Shown: piece after piece, positions 63,072 through 64,000 of the stretch
How positions within the stretch are numbered: the first letter of the stretch is position 1
Layout: each line of letters begins with the position of its first letter
Assembly: GCF_002272015.1 (NCBI RefSeq)
Contig: NZ_NPBY01000021.1
Span: forward strand, 148,418-212,417
DNA: 64,000 bases
Direction of reading: 5' to 3'
Source: Paenibacillus campinasensis
GTDB lineage: Bacteria > Bacillota > Bacilli > Paenibacillales > Paenibacillaceae
Translations under genes and position numbers: made by a program
The notes under the pieces: generated by a model
What the model was told of the DNA's origin: nothing
The model's input: the letters and a program-made list of their open reading frames with translations, nothing else
Database searches by the model: none

Positions 63072-63926
63072 ATGAAAAATGAAGTTCGGACGAAATTGCG
63101 ACCTGTCGTGCATTGGGAGGACTACAGACTGGACCCGAGGTATTTCATCCTCATATTTCTGTCTCTGTTTGCGATCCTTGGACAGGTCTACCTCGGGTTC
63201 TTTCAACGGTGGGAAGCGGTGTTCATCTCGGTTGCCTGTACAACCTTGACGGAGCTGTTCTTGTCTCGCTGGAAAAAGGGAAGCTGGTCGTTCCCGCTCA
63301 GCGGCATCATTACCGGTATTGGTGTGAGCCTTTTGCTAAGCTCCAACGTACTGTGGATCTATGCGGTTACAGCGGTGATCTCGATTGCGCTAAAGTATGC
63401 GCTGCGATTTAAAGGGGCCCATATTTTTAATCCGAACAACGTGGCCATGGTCATTGTCCTTGTGTTGCTGCCCCAATTTGCCGTAAGCACGCCCAAGCAG
63501 TGGACGAACGGAATTGAAGTCATGCTGATGATCATGCTGCTTGGCATCCTAGTGTGTTATATGGCGAACCGTTTGGATTCCGTACTCACCTTCCTGGGCA
63601 GCTTCACGCTTTTTGCATTGTTAAGGCATTTATGGTTTGGCGCTCCGCTGTTCGCAGCGCTTGGTCCTCTGATGGGGGCCGGTCTACAATTGTTTGCCTT
63701 TTTTATGATGACCGATCCGAAGTCCACTCCGACTACCCGAAGAGCCCGTATTCTGTTTGCATTTCTGGTTGCGCTCATGGATGCTGTCTTCCGGATTCAA
63801 CGCGTGCCGAACCCTCAGTTCTACGCATTGTTTACGATCAGTTTGCTCTTCATTATCCCGTATCGTTATTGGATCGCGCGTCAAGCCGACCGAAACGGGG
63901 AGCCAGCGTCTGCACCAACCAAGTGA
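63072..63926 (+). CDS. RnfD/UnbU-like membrane protein 2
   Basis: The 284-aa paralogue of the preceding protein shares GAHIFNPNNVAMV, STPKQWTNGIEVML and MMTDPKSTPTTRR and has a longer polar N-terminus (about 30 residues). GGGAGG lies 7 bases before ATG 63072, so an upstream in-frame ATG is rejected. The two genes form a tandem duplicate, but their surrounding operon lies beyond the window. An electron-transport or flavin-related role is only an inference. Confidence 0.8.
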   Translation: MKNEVRTKLRPVVHWEDYRLDPRYFILIFLSLFAILGQVYLGFFQRWEAVFISVACTTLTELFLSRWKKGSWSFPLSGIITGIGVSLLLSSNVLWIYAVTAVISIALKYALRFKGAHIFNPNNVAMVIVLVLLPQFAVSTPKQWTNGIEVMLMIMLLGILVCYMANRLDSVLTFLGSFTLFALLRHLWFGAPLFAALGPLMGAGLQLFAFFMMTDPKSTPTTRRARILFAFLVALMDAVFRIQRVPNPQFYALFTISLLFIIPYRYWIARQADRNGEPASAPTK

Positions 63927-63940
63927 GCAAGAGACAGGTG

Positions 63941-63983
63941 ACCAAGCATTTTCCTGTACCAAGGGGAATCGCTTGGTTTTTTA
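63941..63983 (+). terminator. Terminator after the RnfD/UnbU pair
   Basis: ACCAAGC (63941-63947) pairs with GCTTGGT (63971-63977), with inner ATTTTCC/GGGGAAT, followed by TTTTTATTG. Confidence 0.8.
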
Positions 63984-64000
63984 TTGTCTAAATAAATAAC

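Noticed and set aside
1..64000. Mobile elements, prophage, CRISPR, tRNA or rRNA
   Set aside because: No transposase, integrase, spaced direct repeats or RNA-gene signatures were found by reading both strands.

Overview
The window looks like a chromosomal segment of a Paenibacillus-type soil Firmicute. The reasons are strong AGGAGG-like ribosome sites with frequent TTG/GTG starts, Bacillus-like core genes (rocA, udk, trxA, ywqA/ywqB, yesW), YesM/YesN two-component pairs beside sugar ABC importers, and a secreted GH74-X2-CBM3 xyloglucanase of the architecture known from Paenibacillus. The genus is an inference. I see no phage, insertion sequence, CRISPR array, tRNA or rRNA.

Region by region: 1-4306 holds the 3' part of a lacI-type regulator and a sugar ABC importer (lipoprotein plus two permeases) behind a good promoter with repeated operator-like boxes. 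4584-6633 is trxA, a small MerR regulator and an SGNH hydrolase; the trxA promoter has a long 20-bp spacer filled by a perfect inverted repeat, the layout MerR regulators use. 6749-14085 is metabolic: divergent rocA and proline dehydrogenase, udk, a YbjQ-family gene, sstT, and a ketopantoate-reductase-like gene divergent from a TetR regulator. 14396-16796 has a Phd-antitoxin-like/Uma2-nuclease fusion with TTAGCTAA palindromes upstream, then an ECF sigma/anti-sigma pair. 17097-23003 holds epoxide hydrolase with a divergent AraC regulator, a small membrane protein, DinB, LysE plus AraC, and D-amino-acid aminotransferase.

The centre of the window (23166-40347) is a compact alpha-mannan utilisation locus. 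A GntR/LacI hybrid regulator with palindromic operators precedes a sugar importer, two tandem cytoplasmic GH76 enzymes and a YesN/YesM-like two-component system. A second importer of the LplB/YtcP type, a GH125 exo-alpha-1,6-mannosidase and a secreted GH76 with three CBM6-like modules follow. The model is: the secreted GH76 cuts alpha-1,6-mannan, two importers bring fragments in, and the cytoplasmic GH76 pair plus GH125 finish degradation. This is inferred from family knowledge and gene order. Plant cell wall genes follow: GH74 xyloglucanase (40907-44011) and a PL11 rhamnogalacturonan lyase (44785-46653, opposite strand).

47039-51660 (minus strand) is the SWIM zinc-finger/SNF2 helicase pair. 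52224-58835 is a second YesM/YesN pair with its own importer. 58997-61976 is an AraC regulator divergent from a TIM-barrel sugar isomerase and a Gfo/Idh/MocA dehydrogenase. 62193-63926 holds two tandem RnfD/UnbU-like membrane proteins. None of the four ABC importers has an ATPase gene beside it, so a shared MsmX-type ATPase encoded elsewhere is likely.
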